A DNA stretch of 64,000 nucleotides from Tetradesmus obliquus. Lineage: Eukaryota > Chlorophyta > Chlorophyceae > Sphaeropleales > Scenedesmaceae. The position numbers and the translations under genes were made by a program. Numbering within the stretch: the first letter of the stretch is position 1; each line of letters begins with the position of its first letter. Below the pieces are notes generated by a model that saw only the letters and a program-made list of their open reading frames with translations, made no database searches and had not been told where the DNA came from. Where the stretch lies: positions 2,897,001 through 2,961,000 of the forward strand of contig CP126195.1 of assembly GCA_030272155.1 (NCBI GenBank). The letters are read 5' to 3'. Positions 9,853-32,226 of this stretch are shown in pieces.

Positions 9853-12800
9853 TCAGATCTTCCAGCTGTCTGTGTCTTTTTCATTCTCCGCAACAAAGGG
9901 CATGTCGATCAGCCGCACCAGCAGCTCCCCGTTCCAAGGGTCCTCACAGCCAACCTTCGCCTCTAGCTGCGCTGCCAGCTCAGCAACAGCAGCCTTCTGC
10001 TGCTGTTGCTGCTGCTGGTCGCTGCCTTGGCCAGCTGCCGCGCCAGTGCTGCCTGCTGCCGCTGGCTCCAGCCTGCTGAGCTTCTGCAGCAGCAGCTTCA
10101 CCTGCAGGAAGGCACACAACAGCAGCAGCAGCAGCAGGACGCAGGGCACCATTGAAACCCCCTATCATACAGACAAGACAACAGCTCCCCACCTGTTGAG
10201 CAGCCTGGTACACCAGCATCACAAGCAATGCTTCAAGGTGCGCGACTTTGCATTGTTCATGCTAGACTGTCCATCTTTACATGCCATTTGCAACATAGCT
10301 CTGCCAGATCCATTGCACCCGGCCCGTGCAGGCAGTTCACCACACGTCCCTGCCGACTCACCTCTTTTGCCCTCAAATCGCCGCCATACTGCACCACCTC
10401 TGCTGCTGCACACAGCACATGGAAGGCCTGCCCAGTGGGGAAGAGGTAGAAGGGCGGCACTGCGCCACCGCAGGGCAGCTTGAGGGGGTTGGGCGGGGGG
10501 TCCAGTATGCAGCGGTTGCACGCCACACACACCTGGCGCGAGCTGACAACTGCTGTGCGGCTTTGCAGGAGCTTCAAGTCCCGCCGTACAGCCTCTGCAG
10601 GATTGACATGCAGCAGCGCTTCAGCGTGTGATATGGTTTGGCCATCTGGACATCAAACTTATCGCTGTCTGCAGCTTGGTCACCACTGAAACACCCATTA
10701 ATGTGTGCTGCGTGCACTTGGCTCATGCCATCATGCTGACAGCTGACAGAGACAGCCTGGTGACGCTTGGCACGAGCCGCGCAGCGCCTTGCACTGCGCC
10801 CAGCTCATTCTCAGCTTGATGGCAATTGGGCTCGTAAATTTTGCAGGAAAGCACAACCCTGGAAGCAAAGCTGGCACAGCTAATAGGCACATTGTCCAAG
10901 GTTTGGCGCCTCCTCAGAGCACCACAAGCAAACATAATGAAGCGTGCAATACATGCCAAGAAGGGAAGCGTGCAGCAGCATTACCTGCGATCTCTGTGGC
11001 CTCGTCCATCTCTCCTTTGAGCTCCTCAATCTGCCTGTTGTAGCGCGTGAGGCTGTCTGTGATGGCGCCCTTGAAGGCGTCAATGGTCACAAAGTCGGGG
11101 AAGAAGGGCAGGATGTCCTCAATCTTGAGCAGACCGCCTGGCAACCAGATGCGGCAGCAGCAGCAGCAGCAGTGGCAGCAGCGGCGGCGGCAGCGCAGCA
11201 TGTCTGTGTTACTGGCATCATAGTATGCAGATGATGATAGCAAGACAGGGCAACCGTGCAACAGGCCGGCAGCCGCTGCATCTGCATGGTACTAAACTGC
11301 AAGGGCATGTGCCTGTGATATGCTTGCAGGGCTGTCCAACCAACAAAGCAGTTTGGAGCAAGCCACTTCAACGTCTCATACACTTCTAGAGCCGGGAAGT
11401 GCAGCTGCGGCAGCAGCTCCAGCAAGACAGCAGCCAAACAGCAACACGCACAGTCGCTGCCATCCACAAGAACTGCACGTGCAGTACACCTGAACTGTCA
11501 TAAACAAGCAGCGCCTGAAGCACATGCCCCACCTGCTTCTTTGAGCAGCTCCACAGCCATCTTGATGCGTGCTGCCTGGTCAGGGCCATCAGCGCCAGCA
11601 CTGCTGCCATCACCACCATCTCCCTGCAGCACGAACGAGCACCTCAGCGATGATGAATCATACGTGTTATCTACAAGCAGCCTGGCTCTGGCGGCTCTGG
11701 CTTACCAACTGAACACATGTCAGCACACCTCATAGATCCACTGCAAGGGCTACGTCTTGTAAAACAAGCTCAACTCAGGCAATCACAGAGCAATCCAGGT
11801 GCACACGCACCTGCACCACGGGCTTGGCGATGCTGAGCCACAGCTTGCGCGCAGCACCTTTATCACACCTGCCTAGCAGTGCGTCTTCAAAACTTACGCT
11901 CTTCTCAGCCCAAAGAACCCCAAAAGCCTAAAGAATGGAACCGCTTAGAACACGCGCACCTGCACCACGTGCTTGGCGATGCTGAGCCACAGCTTGCGCC
12001 GCAGTGCGTCATCGTCCTCAGGGCTATTGGCTACTGCCTTGGCCAGGCCCAGCTCAACAGCCGGCGCCGGCGCAAGCAGACATCAAACCTCCACCCAGCA
12101 GCCGCACCACCTCTACCTGGCAGTACACCTCTCACAAAACAATATACATCTCTCATGCTTTTGTTGGAACGGCGTCAGCAACGCACCCACCTGCACCACG
12201 TGCTTGGCGATGCTGAGCCACAGCTTGCGCCGCAGTGCGTCATCGTCCTCAGGGCTATTGGCGACTGCCTTGGCCAGGCCCAGCTCAACAGCCAGCGCCA
12301 GCGGCACAGCATCCTCATACAGCCCCAGCTCACACAGCAGCTTCACACACGCGTGGCGCCTGGCGGATGAAAAAAGTAACAGCAGAAGATAGCACTCGGA
12401 GGTCAGCCACGGGTAAAGGGCCGGCGGCCGCAACAATGTGTTCCGCAGCGCAGCGACGCGGCTGGCTGACAATGCTTGCAGGAATGGCATGATAAGCAAA
12501 CTGTGCCTGCAAATAGAGGATCACGCCAGTCACGCTGCACACCCGTAGGCATACCAGATGCTCAGCACTGCAAAACCCTCAGGTAAAGCAGCATTTGTTG
12601 AATCAAACAGCAACAGTTATAACACCGCGCACCTGTTGCGCTCCTTGGCCAGGCGCAGCGCGTATTTTGCGTCAAACAGCGGCTTGCGCAGCGGGTTGCG
12701 TGCGCGTGACATAAAGTCCAGCAGGCGGCCCTCATCCTCCTCGAGCGACAGCAGCGCCACTGCAAGGTTGGCCACAGCGCTGCAGACCGAGGCACAGCAA

Positions 12801-15800
12801 GGCATGCAACAACAAAAACAGCGGATGATTGAAACGTCCCTCATCCTCATCCAGCAACAGCAATGCCACCGCAATGTTCGCCACAGCGCTGCAGAAACAC
12901 AGCAGTGCCATTCGGGCGAAAACGGCAGGTCGCAGGATTTGGCCAAGAACAGTCGTCGGCTGTGTGGTAGGGCTGAAATTGACAGGTGTCTGCAAGGCTA
13001 TCCACTGACAACTCGCACACAAACACGCAACTCTAGGCGAGCTTGCAGGAGAGCAGCACTCATATACAAGCAGGCCGCAGCTAGGAAACTCCGTCACCAA
13101 AGCTGCACTTCCTCGAGGTCAGCATAGCTTAGATACCCAATCACTCCAGGCCGCACCTGTCATTGCAGCGCAGGTGGTCCAGTGCAAAGCTCGCGTAGCG
13201 CAGCGCCTGTTCCCGCTTTGCAGCGGGTGTGCCGGGCTCCCCAAAGCGTACCAGCGCAGGCAGCAGCTGCCGAGGATCCAGCGTTGACCCAGCAGCAATG
13301 AGAAAGTCAACCGTCTCCTGCGGCGCTGCTGCCAGCAGCTCGGGCGCAAACTTGTACACCAGCTGCGGCCCTACTGAGGGCTTGCGCAGCACACCCAGCG
13401 CCCTGCAGCACAAGCAACAAAACATCACATGGTGACCCTGTTCATGCTGTTGCCCGGACTGCGTCGTCGTGACACAGCAAACGTTCATGTCGTTTCTTAG
13501 CCGTATAGCCGCCTGCAAGCAGCGCCTCCAGCTCACGGGCGGGTTTACCCCTAGCAATGTTTCAACAACAATTTTGCTGCTGCTGAATAGAAAAAGCCGC
13601 AGTGGCAGGCAACAGTGCGAACAGTGCTGCGCAGCGTTTTTTACAGCGCCAGCAACGCCCGCTTGTTTGGTACACAAGACACATGCCAACCGATAGTCAC
13701 ATGGAAACAAGATCACCCACCGTGTTGCGCCATCTTTGTTGCGCATCAGGTACTCCAGCAGCGCCTCCTGGTCCCCTTTCGCAGCAGCAAAGCCCTCCAG
13801 CTCACCCAGCCGCCCGTAGCCCTCCAGCAGTGCGGTTGTGGTGCCCCAGTTGAGCACGGCTGCGTTGTCTGAAAGGAAAGACCTGCGGCAAGGCGTACCG
13901 CAGTACCGCGCATGCACATGGCAGGTGATGTGAACATAAGAAGCTGCTATCTGCAGCAAGCATGGCATGACCCGTAGCCCTCCAGCAATGCGGTTGTGGT
14001 GCCCCAGTTGAGCACGGCTGCATTTTCTGACAGGAAGGACCTGCGGCAAGACATACCGCAGCGCAGCATGCACAGCATGAGCCCTCCAGCAGTGCGGTTG
14101 TGGTGCCCCAGTTGAGCACGGCAGCGTGTTCCAATGGGAAGGACCTGCGGAGAGACATGTTAGCGCAGCGCAATAACTATGCATGTACTGGCTGGTTAAA
14201 CATACAAGCTGGCAGCACACAGCTCACTGCATCCACTGCATTTGCTGCAAGTGCAGTGGAAGCTGCAGCCCTCTGCTAGCGCTAGTTCTCTCATCACAGC
14301 TGCGCCACGTGTGCCTTGTAGGCTGGCGATGACCACAGCCTACAAGTTGCAACATAATTGGATGCTCTCACATCAAGATCAGCACGCTGCAGACGTTCCT
14401 CCAGCGCTAGTTCTCTCACCGCAGCTGCGCCACATGTGCCTTGTAGGCCGGCGTGTGCTGCCCTGCTGCCGCCAGCAGGTCCCTGTTGATGGTGTCCAGC
14501 AGCAGCTCAGTCAGCCAGGCAGCAACCATGGTGGCCTGAGCCTTGTCATTCGGGCCCAGCACCTGCGGCATGACAACACAGCAGCAGCAGCGGCAGCAGC
14601 AGCAGCAGCAGCTGGCTTCGTACACATGCCTGTGTCCTTGCAGCAAGCGAAGCATGGCCCTGCAGAAAAGAGACCTTGCCGCAGTGCCTGTGCAGCTGCA
14701 TGTCAGGGAAGCTTTGCGATCCTTCAAGTCCCGTACAGCCTAAAGCAGATGTGCACCAGCATATGTGCCTACTGGCCTCACTCACTATGCTAGCATCCAC
14801 ATGCGCAGATCAACATGAATCACGTTCTTTCACCCACCTGCAGCTTTGTGTTGAGGCACATCTGCAGCGAATCAGCGTCCCACACCTCCACCAGCACAAA
14901 AAACATGAAAATTCCACTTCTCCACCGCTGAACGTCACCACCGCTGTAGCCCTAACAATTGCGCAAACACCGCACCTGCAGCTTCGTGTTGAGGAATATC
15001 TGCAGCACCTCAGGTCAACAGCCAACAGCACACGCGCAGCAATCAGGACACCACTCCACTCATCCCCAACACATACATCCACGTACCTGCAGCTTCCTGT
15101 TAAGGAATATCTGCAGCGCCTCAGGGTCTCCGCCTCCTCCAGCATACGAAACATGCAAAACCCACTTCTGCAGAACCTCACCACCGGCTGCAGCCCTAAC
15201 AATGGCGCAAACATCGCACCTGCAGCTTGGTGTTGAGGAATATCTGCAGCGCCTCAGGGTCACCCGCCTCCACCAGCAGCAGCGCCAGCTCCTCAAAGGG
15301 AGGCTTGCCCCCCACAATGCGGCCGTAGTGCGCCCCTGCTGCCTTGAAATCGCCCGCTGCTGCTGCGTCAGCACCCATGCTCTGGTACACAATGTCGCGC
15401 TGCGCGGAGCCTGCCGCCAGCTTCAGCGCATTGGCGTAGTCCTGCAGGCACGTGCAGCAGCAGCAGCAGGAGGAGTACCGCAGTTGTTGGAGAAGCTTCT
15501 GGTGCGCATCAGTGACGGTGACAGTGAGCAGTGACAGCGAGCAGTGACTGTGAGCAGTGACATCGAGCAGTGACGCAGCCGTTCCTGGTGCTCCAGCTGC
15601 ATTACCTGCGGCAAACATGAACAACCATCATGGCAACGGTGAAAATCATTGACAGTAGTTCAAATCAGCGTGCGGTCGCACCTGGTGCTCCAGGTAAATG
15701 CGCCACATGCACTGCGACTAACATGGACAGCAAGAGACTTGACAACAGGTGACATGTTACAGCAATAGTGAACTCATCTCGCAGCCGCACCTGGTGCTCC

Positions 15801-18800
15801 AGGTAGACGCGCCACATGTCCTTGTCCTCATTGGACACAGCCACCGCATGCACCAGTTACATGACACATGACAGCAAATGCACATTCGTCAACAACAAAA
15901 ACACCACGCAGCAGCACCCGGTGCTCCAGGTAAATGCGCCCACATGTCCTGCAACCAACGCATAAACATGACAGCAGGTGCAATTAAACGACGGTGGTTC
16001 AAACTTAGTAGTTCAATCGCACCTGGTGCTCCAGGTAGATGCGCCACATGTCCTTGTCCTCATTGGACACAGCCACCTCATGCAGCGACTCGCCAGACCA
16101 CAGCGTCACCGCGCCGCTGGCTGCATCCTGCAGGAGGCCCAGCGGCTGGCCTGCAGGCAGCATCAGCAGCAGCAGGACAAGCAGCATTAGTAGTACCTAA
16201 AAGGTCACAGCGCGGCTGACTGCATCCTGCAGGAGGCCCAGAGGCTGGCCTGCAGGCAGCAGCAGCAGCAGCAGGACAAGCAGGGTTTGCTGACAGGGTT
16301 TGCAAGTGCTGGCACACACAGGCATAGGCAGTATCCTGCAGCATGCCTGCGGCTGGACAGCAGGCAGCATCAGCAGTAGCAGCACAAGCAGGGTTTGCTG
16401 GCAGGGTGTGCAAGTGCTGGCACACACAGGCACAGGCAGTAACCGGCAGCATGGCTGCGGCTGGCCAGCAGGCAGCAGCAGCAGCAAGTGGCACTTTACA
16501 AGGGTGAGGCCACAGCGCCTGGCATGCTGGCAACAATAGCAGGAACAGCACAAGCCAGGCACAAAGCAGAGAGGCTGAACTGAGCATTGATCCTGATCCT
16601 GAGCTGCTTCCGTCTCACACGGGCATGCGTGCAGCCGCCGCACCCGGCAAACTCCACTCACCCACAATGCCTGGCGTGTGCGTGGTGGGCCTTGCAGGGC
16701 AGGCACAGCAGCTCAGAAGGCCTATGTCATACATGCATGCGTGCAGCCGCTGCACCCAGCGTCTAACGTACTCACCCACAATGCCTGGCGTGTGGCTGCC
16801 TGGCCCCCATGAGATTTCACTGACCACCTTGCCGCTGACCTGGTTGATGGCTGCCAGCCTGTCACCATACAGCAGCAGGTAGTGGTACGTGCTGCACACC
16901 TGCGGAGCAGCAAAACAAACACATACAGCGGCAGAGCATGCAGGGCAGTGCAGGAGCAGCAGCCGTGGCAAGAGCTTGCTGTGTAATGGGCAGGAGCCTG
17001 CTAGCAGCGCAGGTTGCAAACATTACAGAAAAAGGAGCACCCAACTCACTTGTACCCGTGAGTAAAAAAAAATTTGCGGCATTGATTAAAATCAGCATGA
17101 ATTCAGCTACAGCTACCAACTGCACTCACCAGGGCGTGTGGCTCATCCTCTGGGCTGCTGCCCGCCTCAGCCAGTGCCAGCTGCCGCATGTCCCCAACAT
17201 ACTCCTGGCCATCAGCCACAGCAGCATCACCAGCCATCTCAGCCAGCAGCAGGTGCCCATGCAGCAGCAGCCCGCCCACCAGCCAGGCAAAGCGGCTGGG
17301 CAGCGCACCAGGCAGGCTGCCCCTGCGTGCAGTGCGGTGTACCAAGCATGCACACACAGAGTGGGCAGGGTTCAGGTGTGCTAAGACTTGGTTGTTCCGA
17401 GTCAGTGCTGTTATGAATAACAAGCAGCCGCGCAGAAGCAGGCGAGCCCGCAGCGTGAGTGCCACAGCCTCACAATCAGGTGGAAGCTGTGCTGCGCAGA
17501 ATCATTGTTGCATACGGCAGCGCAGACTAGGTGCAGGGTTGCAGGCTTACCTGAGCAGGCGCAGCTGGCTGTGCAATGAGGGCGACTCCACTTCCAGCAG
17601 CGGCTGCAGCACAGATGCTGCAGCATACCTGCAGCCAGCAGAGTCATAAACAAGGTGCGGCATTTAGCAGTTGTCAGCGTTATCAGCAAAGTAGGCTGCT
17701 GATATAGTCCAGGGTGCCAGTGCTAGCTGCCTCCCAGCAACGCATCAAAAATCAGCGTGCTCTGCTGCAGTGTGCATTGGCATGCCCAGGCGGCACAAGA
17801 ACGTGGATGAAATACTGTGTGCTGCACTGCCAGACAGGCTGTGGTTTGCAAACTGCTGACGACTCACACAGGGCCACACATGCTGTCAGTAGCGATGAAC
17901 ACCAGCAGCATGACAGCAACTCGCAGTCCATGCATCAAGCAACGGGGCCTAGGCAGCCAGGCAGTCACACTGCTCTGCATGGTAGCTGTTTCCATCCAGG
18001 CTTCTGCAGCTGCACAGCAGCGTGGTGCTGCAGGACACACACCTGCCAAACAGCCCCTGCAGGCCCGGGCCCCCAGCTGCAATGTAGAGGGCGCTGGGTG
18101 TGGCCATCATCACCACGCGTCGCCCACCAGGCAGCTGCTCCTGCTCGATGCTGCACATGGCCCTGCAGCAGCAGCAGCAGCAGCACCAGCGGCAGCAAAG
18201 GCGCGGCGCCAGCATGATGGCCAGGGTCAGGCACATGCATTGCATTGCATTGAGACCAGGGTTGGCGGTTTGTCAGCATAAAGATCCAGCGCAGGCTGGG
18301 GTCTCCTGCTCCAGCTTTGCGTGACGGCGCGATATCATGCGTCTACTGATCAATTCGCCCTTTACACATATAAGGTACAGCAAGCATGGATGGCTGGAGC
18401 CAAAGAGCCAGGTATGCTGGCTGCAGACCGATAGCGCTGCAACAATGCCCAGCCTCGCCTGACAACTGCAGAAGCATAGCCACTGCTACTATACCTGTCA
18501 CAAACTTGTTCTAACGATGCAAATATGACGACTGTGACGCATTGCTCACTTGCGCTTGTCCTTGAAGTCCAGCAGCAGGCTGGCGGCTCCCTCTCGCTTT
18601 GCCCGTGCCTCCTGGCAGGTGGTGTGCAGCGAGCCGCTGCCGCTGCCAAGTATGATGTCACTGCAGCAGCAGCAGCAGCAGCAGCAGCGGTGCGACCATG
18701 CACAACAGGTAGAGTACTAGGCAACCAGCAGAGCCAGAAGCGACCTGTTGAGAGGGCAATGGTTAGCCAGCGTGATGATGCTGATAGCACACACAGAGGC

Positions 18801-19506
18801 CAGCGTCATAAGACACAAGCGTCTGCGCCCTGCCAGTCACTGCAAGACACAGCAGTTGTGTGCAGTTTGGTGGCTCCCAGCAGCTACCTTGAAACACACA
18901 CCAGCCCATTGCGCACTGCACAGTGGTCAATACAACAGCTGCACCCCTCAACACTCACCCAGTGGAGAATAGCAGCTCGTCTTCTTCTGCACCCTCCCCT
19001 GCTGCAGCAGCACCCTTGCTCCTGCTGCTGCCAGACCCCGGCCGTTGCTGCTGCTGCTGCTGCTGCTGCTCATCCTCCCCGCTGCTGGGCTGCTTCTGCC
19101 AGCCCACAGCAGTAACTGCCAGGCCCTTGAGCTTGCTGAGCTGGCGAGGCTTGGCCCAGCTGCTGTGGACATACAGCAGCTCGAAGTTGTTTGCTGTCTT
19201 GACGCATGCCAGCACATGTGCGCCGCGGGGGTCTATGTAGAGCGACTTGATGCGGTTGTCAGGCTTTGTGAGCTCGACTTCACTCACTGCAGGACGGCAT
19301 GCATGACATAAAGAGCAACAGCAGCAGCAGCAGCAGGCACGTTACAAAATCTGCCGTTGTGAGGCTTTGTCAGCTCGACCTCAGTCACTGCGGGGCAGCA
19401 TGCATTCCAGCAGCAGCAGCAGCAGCAGCAGGCACATTACAAACTCTGAGGTTGTCAGGCTTTGTGAGCTCGACTTCACTCACTGCAGGGCAGCATGCAT
19501 ACAGCG

Positions 19507-19544
<38 letters not shown>

Positions 19545-20387
19545 CACACATTACAAACTCATGAAGTTTGTGGCCTTCATCAGCTCCACCTCAGTCGCTG
19601 CAGGCCAGGCAGGGGAAGTGCATTACCGCACCCATAACAGCAGCAGTTGCAGCACTAGCCGCACGCCAGCATCTTGCTGTTGCTCCTGCGTGTTGCCACC
19701 AGTTTGCTATCATTACAGCTTCACTGAGCTATGTCATTCAAGCTGATGCAGCTCTCTACACGCTGTACATTGCTGTCTGCCAGCCTGCCCTGCAGCACTG
19801 CCATAAGCGCTGCACCAGACGCTTTGCCTCAGCCCGCTGTTGCTTCGCACATCACAAAGCTTTCACAGCGCACCTTTCTCATTGCCGTAATCGTCCCACT
19901 GGTATCTTAGCAGGAATCCCTTGGAGGTGGCAAGCACTAGGGTATCTGCTGCGCATGCTGCAGCCACCACCTGCCCGCGGCCCCTGCAGCAAGCAAACAA
20001 GGCAGGCTCGCAGCATGTACTGCAGCATCTGCTAGACATGTGCCAGTGGTTCTGCAAGCTACACAGCAAAGCTAAGCAGTGCAGGGCCAGCAGCTAGGCA
20101 GAAACAGTGTAGCACGAAGTAGCACTGCATGCTAAGTGAGCAAGCGTACTGCTGCTGCTGCTGTTGTGAGAGCTCAAGCCCTAGTTGCCGTTTACCAGCG
20201 CGTCCGGCACCCACCTAGCAGCCTGCCTGACAGTTACTTCTACTGATAGTGACGGCAGGTCATAGGATGCTGCTGCTGGCTGGATCGCGGGGGCTTCTTC
20301 AGCTAGGGTTGAGTCCAGCCGCTTGCCAACATCACTCAATTCAGCAAACGTCTGGCGGACCCTGTCAAAGTCATCCAGCAGATCCAT
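9853..20387 (-). CDS. VPS18: Vacuolar protein sorting 18 (Pep3/deep orange), HOPS/CORVET core subunit
   Basis: Nineteen exons: 20387-20215, 19983-19874, 19286-18959, 18660-18550, 18162-18043, 17628-17551, 17322-17130, 16899-16776, 16150-16023, 15441-15220, 14562-14420, 13882-13721, 13402-13157, 12779-12633, 12359-12191, 11623-11533, 11137-10985, 10594-10362, 10101-9853. All phases agree and give 1059 residues, slightly longer than plant VPS18. Residues 1-370 form the N-terminal beta-propeller region (e.g. DNRIKSLYIDPRGAHVL, PSRFAWLVGG). Then comes the alpha-solenoid with the family's VLRKPSVGPQLVYKFAPELL and LLKIEDILPFFPDFVTIDAF, a short coiled-coil stretch, and a C-terminal RING region from about residue 920. 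VPS18 tethers membranes before SNARE fusion at late endosome and vacuole. The RING looks degenerate: FPTGQAFH where the family has FPCGHAFH, and a missing Cys in the last pair. Exons 3 and 19 carry poly-Gln/Ser inserts. Introns 2, 8-11, 13 and 15 hold copies of exon edges (see repeats). Confidence 0.93.
11806..12060 (-). repeat. Copies of the VPS18 exon-15 3' edge in intron 15
   Basis: The real exon end with its donor is at 12185-12310. A copy of about 115 bp, including donor GTGCGC, lies at 11943-12060, and a shorter one (about 45 bp, donor GTGCGT) at 11806-11850. The first still reads the same protein segment (LRRKLWLSIAKHVVQ). Confidence 0.85.
12832..12897 (-). repeat. Copy of the VPS18 exon-14 5' edge in intron 13
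   Basis: Duplicate of 12723-12785 including the CTGCAG acceptor, about 113 bp upstream of it in gene direction. It is visibly diverged at the protein level (AVANIAVALLLLDEDEG against AVANLAVALLSLEEDEG). Confidence 0.82.
13972..14334 (-). repeat. Exon-edge copies filling VPS18 intron 11
   Basis: Two copies of the exon-12 5' edge with acceptor (13972-14049 and 14077-14155; original 13805-13890) and one copy of the exon-11 3' edge (14284-14334; original 14414-14470). Most of this 537-bp intron is thus made of pieces of its two flanking exons. In the copies the shared protein reading VLNWGTTTALLEG is intact. Confidence 0.87.
14834..15145 (-). repeat. Three copies of the VPS18 exon-10 3' edge in intron 10
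   Basis: Copies at 15083-15145, 14980-15012 and 14834-14895 of the exon end at 15216-15295, spaced roughly 105-145 bp, most keeping the AAGCTGCAG|GT donor context. They diverge progressively with distance from the exon. Confidence 0.85.
15678..15949 (-). repeat. Three copies of the VPS18 exon-9 3' edge in intron 9
   Basis: Copies at 15913-15949, 15787-15850 and 15678-15711 of the exon end at 16018-16092, all with the CACCAG|GTGCG-type or slightly changed donor. The middle copy is nearly identical to the original over about 63 bp. A further 14-bp remnant is at 15588-15601. Confidence 0.87.
16208..16688 (-). repeat. Exon-9 5' edge and exon-8 3' edge copies in VPS18 intron 8
   Basis: Three partial copies of the exon-9 acceptor region (about 16208-16262, 16330-16375, 16438-16485), the outer two within a tandem ~118-bp repeat (about 16270-16388 and 16388-16506), plus one copy of the exon-8 end with donor GTGAGT at 16653-16688 (original 16776-16797). 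Confidence 0.8.
19356..19612 (-). repeat. Three copies of the VPS18 exon-3 5' edge in intron 2
   Basis: Units starting near 19356, 19451 and 19566 repeat the start of exon 3 and its acceptor (original edge 19255-19287), at spacings of 101, 95 and 115 bp. A CAG run separates successive units; the longest is at 19507-19542. Confidence 0.87.
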
Positions 20388-20866
20388 GACTGCTGCAGGC
20401 TTCCCTGCTCATTTGCAGGAGAGTAGCATGCTAGCACAGTGTATGCGGGGGAGTGTTGCAGAGGAGCATCACCAGAGGGGTCACAGGTCACAGCAGCAGC
20501 AGTTGTGGACAGGCGAGAGTAGGGCCTGTGTTGCACAATATCACGTTTAATAGGTAATCAAAAGCGAATGGCGCAGATCGACCGTGAAGGCTTGCCTCTG
20601 CTGCATGGCAAGTGACTAGGTTGTGTTCTCGGCAAGGGCTTTTACTGTCGAATGTTTGCCATATGTGGCAGGCCAGAACCACAACAGTATGCTTCTTTCT
20701 TGAACTAATTTTTTTCTGGTGTGCCTTTGTGAGCTCTGGAACACAGCATAAGCAACGTTCGTATTGCCGCAGTTTGAATCAGCTGCCTTGGTGCAGACAG
20801 TGCAAGTGTTACTATCTCACACTTTTTTACTAGCATGTGTAGTTGATCAGTTCACGATCAGGGGGC
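20388..20866. promoter_or_regulatory. Divergent promoter region between VPS18 and gyrA
   Basis: The two genes start head to head about 480 bp apart. The segment contains T-rich stretches (e.g. AATTTTTTTCTGG near 20706) but no TATA box or other element I can name. Calling it a shared promoter is an inference from gene layout. Confidence 0.45.
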
Positions 20867-30357
<9,491 letters not shown>

Positions 30358-32226
30358 CCTACGCTCAGCGGTTGAATACTACTGCAATGTAACACTAAGT
30401 TCTCTTTGGAATCCAGTGTGTACAAGCTCAGCTCAGGCTGGGTGCTGGCACCCGTTGTCACCTGCTGTCCTGTGCTGCCGTCGACACTGCTGGTACTTCT
30501 ACTGCTGCTGCTGCTGCTGCTGTTGCTATTGCTTCTGTTGTTGTGAGGCTGGCATGCGGCATGTTTGCTGTCACGGTGATCGTGCAGTAGCCCAATCAGT
30601 TGACTGCAGTGCCGCATGTCCCACGACCCGCACAAGGTGCAGAGTACTCGCCAGTGGCGAGTGCCAGCTGACGACTGGCCTGTGGGTGCTGCCTGCCTTG
30701 CTGCCAAATTGCTGATTGCTTCAGACTGCTTATAAGTCACCATGTAGCACAGAAGATTTCCAGCTGCAAAGAGACTGCAATGCGTGGCTACTGGCAGCAC
30801 ACTGCTGAAGCCGCTGCTGTCTCCGCTGCGGAGTTGATACCGACAGCGGAGTTGATACCGACACCGGGGCAGCCTCGCGCTGCCAATTTAATCTATTGTA
30901 ATGTGTCAACTATCTTCTCATCGCTGTCGACTGCCAGACACGAATCTACCAGCCAGTCCGATGCAGACGGCGCCTGAACAGCACCGGTTTCGCGGGCTTT
31001 TCTGTTCCGTGAATGCACTGCGCGTCCTATCTCGCTCGGGGTTCACTGTACATGCACAACTGCTTTTTGATTGGCTTTGGGCTGCATTTACTAATGATAC
31101 ACCTGCAAAGCTTGGCTGACGTGGCGCTACCCATGCTGGTCACAGTAACAAGTTGACATGCAGCAAGGGTACTTCAATGCTTTCCCTGCAATCTCATGAC
31201 GCGTAGGAGGCTCCTTCACCGACCTTTCAGGTATCAAGCACGAATAGAGGGCTACAGGACAACGGACATCGGCCAGCCAGACCTTCTTGGCTGCTCCACG
31301 CAATGTCCATGTCCATGCAACGTGCGACTCTACCCTAGAAGCAGCGCACAGCTATCAAGGATGCTGGCATGTGCTGCAGATGCTGGGCTGTTGCTGCGCC
31401 TGCTACGTAGCATTTATACATGTGAGCATCCAGCTGTTGCTGTTGGCACTGCCTCTGCTCTGTGCTGGGCTAGCTGCTGCTGGTGTTGCATAAAAAAACA
31501 GATGACATGCTAGCTGGTTATACCAGCTTTGCCCCATCCTCCTACGGCTGCTCTGGCCCAACGAACCCATAATGTTCCAACTGGCAGCACAAGCGCTGCT
31601 GCTCAGTTACCATAGCCAAGTCCCTTGCTCACTGACAGCCACATACAAGCAGCACTGGTAGCCCTTGACTGAGTCAAGCTTTGCTGTCACACTGGCTGCA
31701 ACTGTACCGCACAGCAGGTTTCAGCAGTGCCCAGCCTCACCCGTACCTCGAGGCTGAGAGCCTCGGCCATGCTGTCGAACTGCCACTTGCGGTTGAGCTG
31801 CAGAAAACGCAAGGGCCGCGCTTCCTGCAACGCAGCCCAGCTGCTGCTCGTGCCCCACAACAACAGAAGCAGTATCTCGTGTAGACACATCAGTTGCTTG
31901 TAGCTGCTGTGCCGCATCCCCCTGCAACTGCTGCTGGCCGGTCCAGCTACCCGTCACTGTCGACGCTGCTGGTGTCTGCTGCAGTTGCTGGAGGCGCACA
32001 GCAGCCGCATGGTGCCATCAAGCAGCGCAGCCACGCGCCACGTGCACGGTCGCCTGCAGCTGCTGCGACGCTGCTGCTGCTCTTATGTACCTGACAAGCT
32101 GAGCGCCAGCAGCGAGCACTGCTGCAACTGCAAGCTTGCGCTTCTGCTTTGCTGGCAGCGCCTCAAACGTCAACAGCAGCAGCTACTGCTACAGCTGCTG
32201 CGGCAGCCAACAGCGACTACACAGCG
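30358..32226. other. Region downstream of gyrA; first 1 kb is the source of a duplication
   Basis: 30358-31355 aligns in patches with 32330-33230. Bases 31356-32226 show CAG-rich sequence but no gene I can support. Confidence 0.5.
30388..30392 (+). terminator. Candidate poly(A) signal for gyrA (TGTAA)
   Basis: TGTAA is the usual green-algal polyadenylation signal and occurs 31 bp after the gyrA stop. A short 3' UTR is possible but unusual; other signals may lie further on. Confidence 0.3.

Noticed and set aside
13141..14220. Long minus-strand open frame (about 359 codons) over VPS18 exons 12-13
   Set aside because: It is read-through of two real exons, an intron and several exon-edge copies; the internal splice sites and family alignment show where coding stops.
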